NCBI RefSeq assembly: GCF_014696675.1
Contig: NZ_JACJQN010000002.1
Span: forward strand, 372,001 to 436,000
Source of the DNA: Phormidium tenue FACHB-1052
GTDB lineage: Bacteria > Cyanobacteriota > Cyanobacteriia > Phormidesmidales > Phormidesmidaceae
Length of the DNA stretch: 64,000 nucleotides
Direction: 5' to 3'
A model generated the notes under the pieces. It ran no database searches. It had not been told where the DNA came from and was given only the letters and a program-made list of their open reading frames with translations. A program made the translations under genes and the position numbers. Positions 63,273 through 64,000 of this stretch are shown piece by piece. Numbering within the stretch: position 1 is the stretch's first letter; every line of letters begins with the position of its first letter.

Positions 63273-63923
63273 TCAATAGATCGTTTCGTACTCCCCATTT
63301 TCGGCAATGTGGAGTTTCCAGTACTCTTCGGCGATGCGATCGCTGCTGTACTTGGGGTCGTTGCCGTTGACTGTGCCGCAGATGGTGACAGTACCGACTT
63401 TGATCGGCGAATCCTTCAGGGCTGCGTGGAGCGTACTAGCTAGCACGCGAATTCCCGCTTTGCCTAGGGAAAGAGACACAAAGTTGGGGTCGGGGTAGAG
63501 GGCGAACCCGCCACCCGTGAACAGCAGCGTGCCTTTTTGCTCAGCCTGCATAGCGGGAAGGATGGACTCAACGCAGGCGATCGCCCCTGCTACATTGGCC
63601 TTGAAGTCGTTGACCAAGGTGTCGTAGCTGGTCTGCAATACGCTTTCCATGCGGGGCACGGCGGCATTGTAGATCAGCACCTCCGGCGTGCCTAACTGCG
63701 CTTGAATCGCTGCAAACGCCGCTGTTAGCGCGGCCTCATCCCCCGCATCGGCTAAGAAATAGTGGGCGGTGATACCCTCGGTTTCTAGGGTGGCTTGATA
63801 GCCCTTCAACTTGTCTTCGTTACGGGCAACCATCACGATCGCAAATCCTTCGCTGGCAAATCTGCGGGCGATCGCCATGCCGTTGCCTTCACCCATACCG
63901 ACAATGACGCACAACTCTGCCAT
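63273..63923 (-). CDS. SDR-fold protein lacking catalytic Tyr
   Basis: The 216-aa protein has a Rossmann NAD(P) loop (VGMGEGNGMAIARRF, residues 8-22), the LADAGDEAAL block and a YNAA variant of the NAG motif. The usual YxxxK is read as L151-SLG-K155, so catalytic Tyr is replaced by Leu; the Ser of the triad is replaced by Gly (TGGG). Ordinary SDR chemistry is therefore unlikely. Several atypical SDRs bind nucleotide but serve regulatory or binding roles. It begins at ATG 63923. The neighbour beyond the window end is not visible. Confidence 0.8.
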   Translation of the reverse strand: MAELCVIVGMGEGNGMAIARRFASEGFAIVMVARNEDKLKGYQATLETEGITAHYFLADAGDEAALTAAFAAIQAQLGTPEVLIYNAAVPRMESVLQTSYDTLVNDFKANVAGAIACVESILPAMQAEQKGTLLFTGGGFALYPDPNFVSLSLGKAGIRVLASTLHAALKDSPIKVGTVTICGTVNGNDPKYSSDRIAEEYWKLHIAENGEYETIY

Positions 63924-64000
63924 AACTTTTCTCCTTGTTTGGGTGGGTAACTAAAGCTGGGGATACCAACCAGCTAGTAGCTTGGTTAGCCTAGGCATGA

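Noticed and set aside
1-64000. tRNA, rRNA, tmRNA, RNase P RNA and SRP RNA genes
   Set aside because: I looked for T-loop GTTCGAATC-like blocks and conserved cores and found no complete structure.
1-64000. CRISPR array
   Set aside because: No regularly spaced direct repeats were seen, and no cas gene is present.

Overview
The window reads as chromosome of a filamentous, probably non-heterocystous cyanobacterium. Direct evidence is a set of oxygenic-phototroph genes: chlM (Mg-protoporphyrin IX methyltransferase), ndhD (NDH-1), ftrV (ferredoxin-thioredoxin reductase variable chain), a CtaA-like copper ATPase and an Amt transporter. The octamer GCGATCGC (HIP1) is very frequent, and overall GC is high outside one AT-rich patch. 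A PTPA-CTERM-type exosortase substrate suggests a Leptolyngbya/Nodosilinea-like lineage; this is inference. No rRNA, tRNA or CRISPR array was found.

Layout. 1-9.2 kb: the 3' part of an internally deleted glutamine-synthetase-like gene, a rhodanese-fold protein without its catalytic Cys, an unknown conserved protein, gpsA and glpD (both sides of glycerol-3-phosphate metabolism), then ctaA. 9.3-12.1 kb: a small accessory island with an intact IS630-type element (29-bp inverted repeats, TA duplication, A8 frameshift site), an AT-rich orphan HsdR_N-type nuclease and a DUF433 antitoxin whose toxin seems lost. 12.2-20.4 kb: fructosamine-kinase-like protein, M16 peptidase, GH24 lysozyme-like protein, a large PAS/GAF/GGDEF/EAL c-di-GMP enzyme, and a solute-binding-like protein without signal peptide. 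20.5-25 kb: ftrV, chlM, purE and amt. 25-31.5 kb: signalling (DICT-GAF histidine kinase, DUF697 GTPase, GAF-LuxR regulator) and a PTPA-CTERM protein.

31.5-50 kb is mostly core metabolism: a YedY-like molybdopterin oxidoreductase, a 50-aa zinc-ribbon protein, ndhD, thrB, an SLH protein, thrS, a PP2C phosphatase, a pseudouridine synthase, a TPR protein, a DUF39 homocysteine-biosynthesis protein, prmA, serA and hemW. thrB, serA and DUF39 all belong to Asp/Ser-derived amino-acid metabolism but are not in one operon. 50-64 kb: mutS, a cassette-like nucleotidyltransferase gene flanked by attC-like sequence, an HpxO-like urate hydroxylase, a tiny secreted PatX-like peptide, a TPR pseudokinase, a DCC protein, a secreted repeat protein, a PAS/GAF sensor, ffh and an SDR-fold protein lacking catalytic residues.

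Most genes are single transcription units with convergent or divergent neighbours, as is usual in cyanobacteria. The least ordinary items are the PatX-like peptide, the attC-like cassette, the orphan nuclease/antitoxin island, the deleted glutamine synthetase, the TPR pseudokinase, the alternative hairpins at the serA 3' end and a perfect 32-bp palindrome centred on HIP1.
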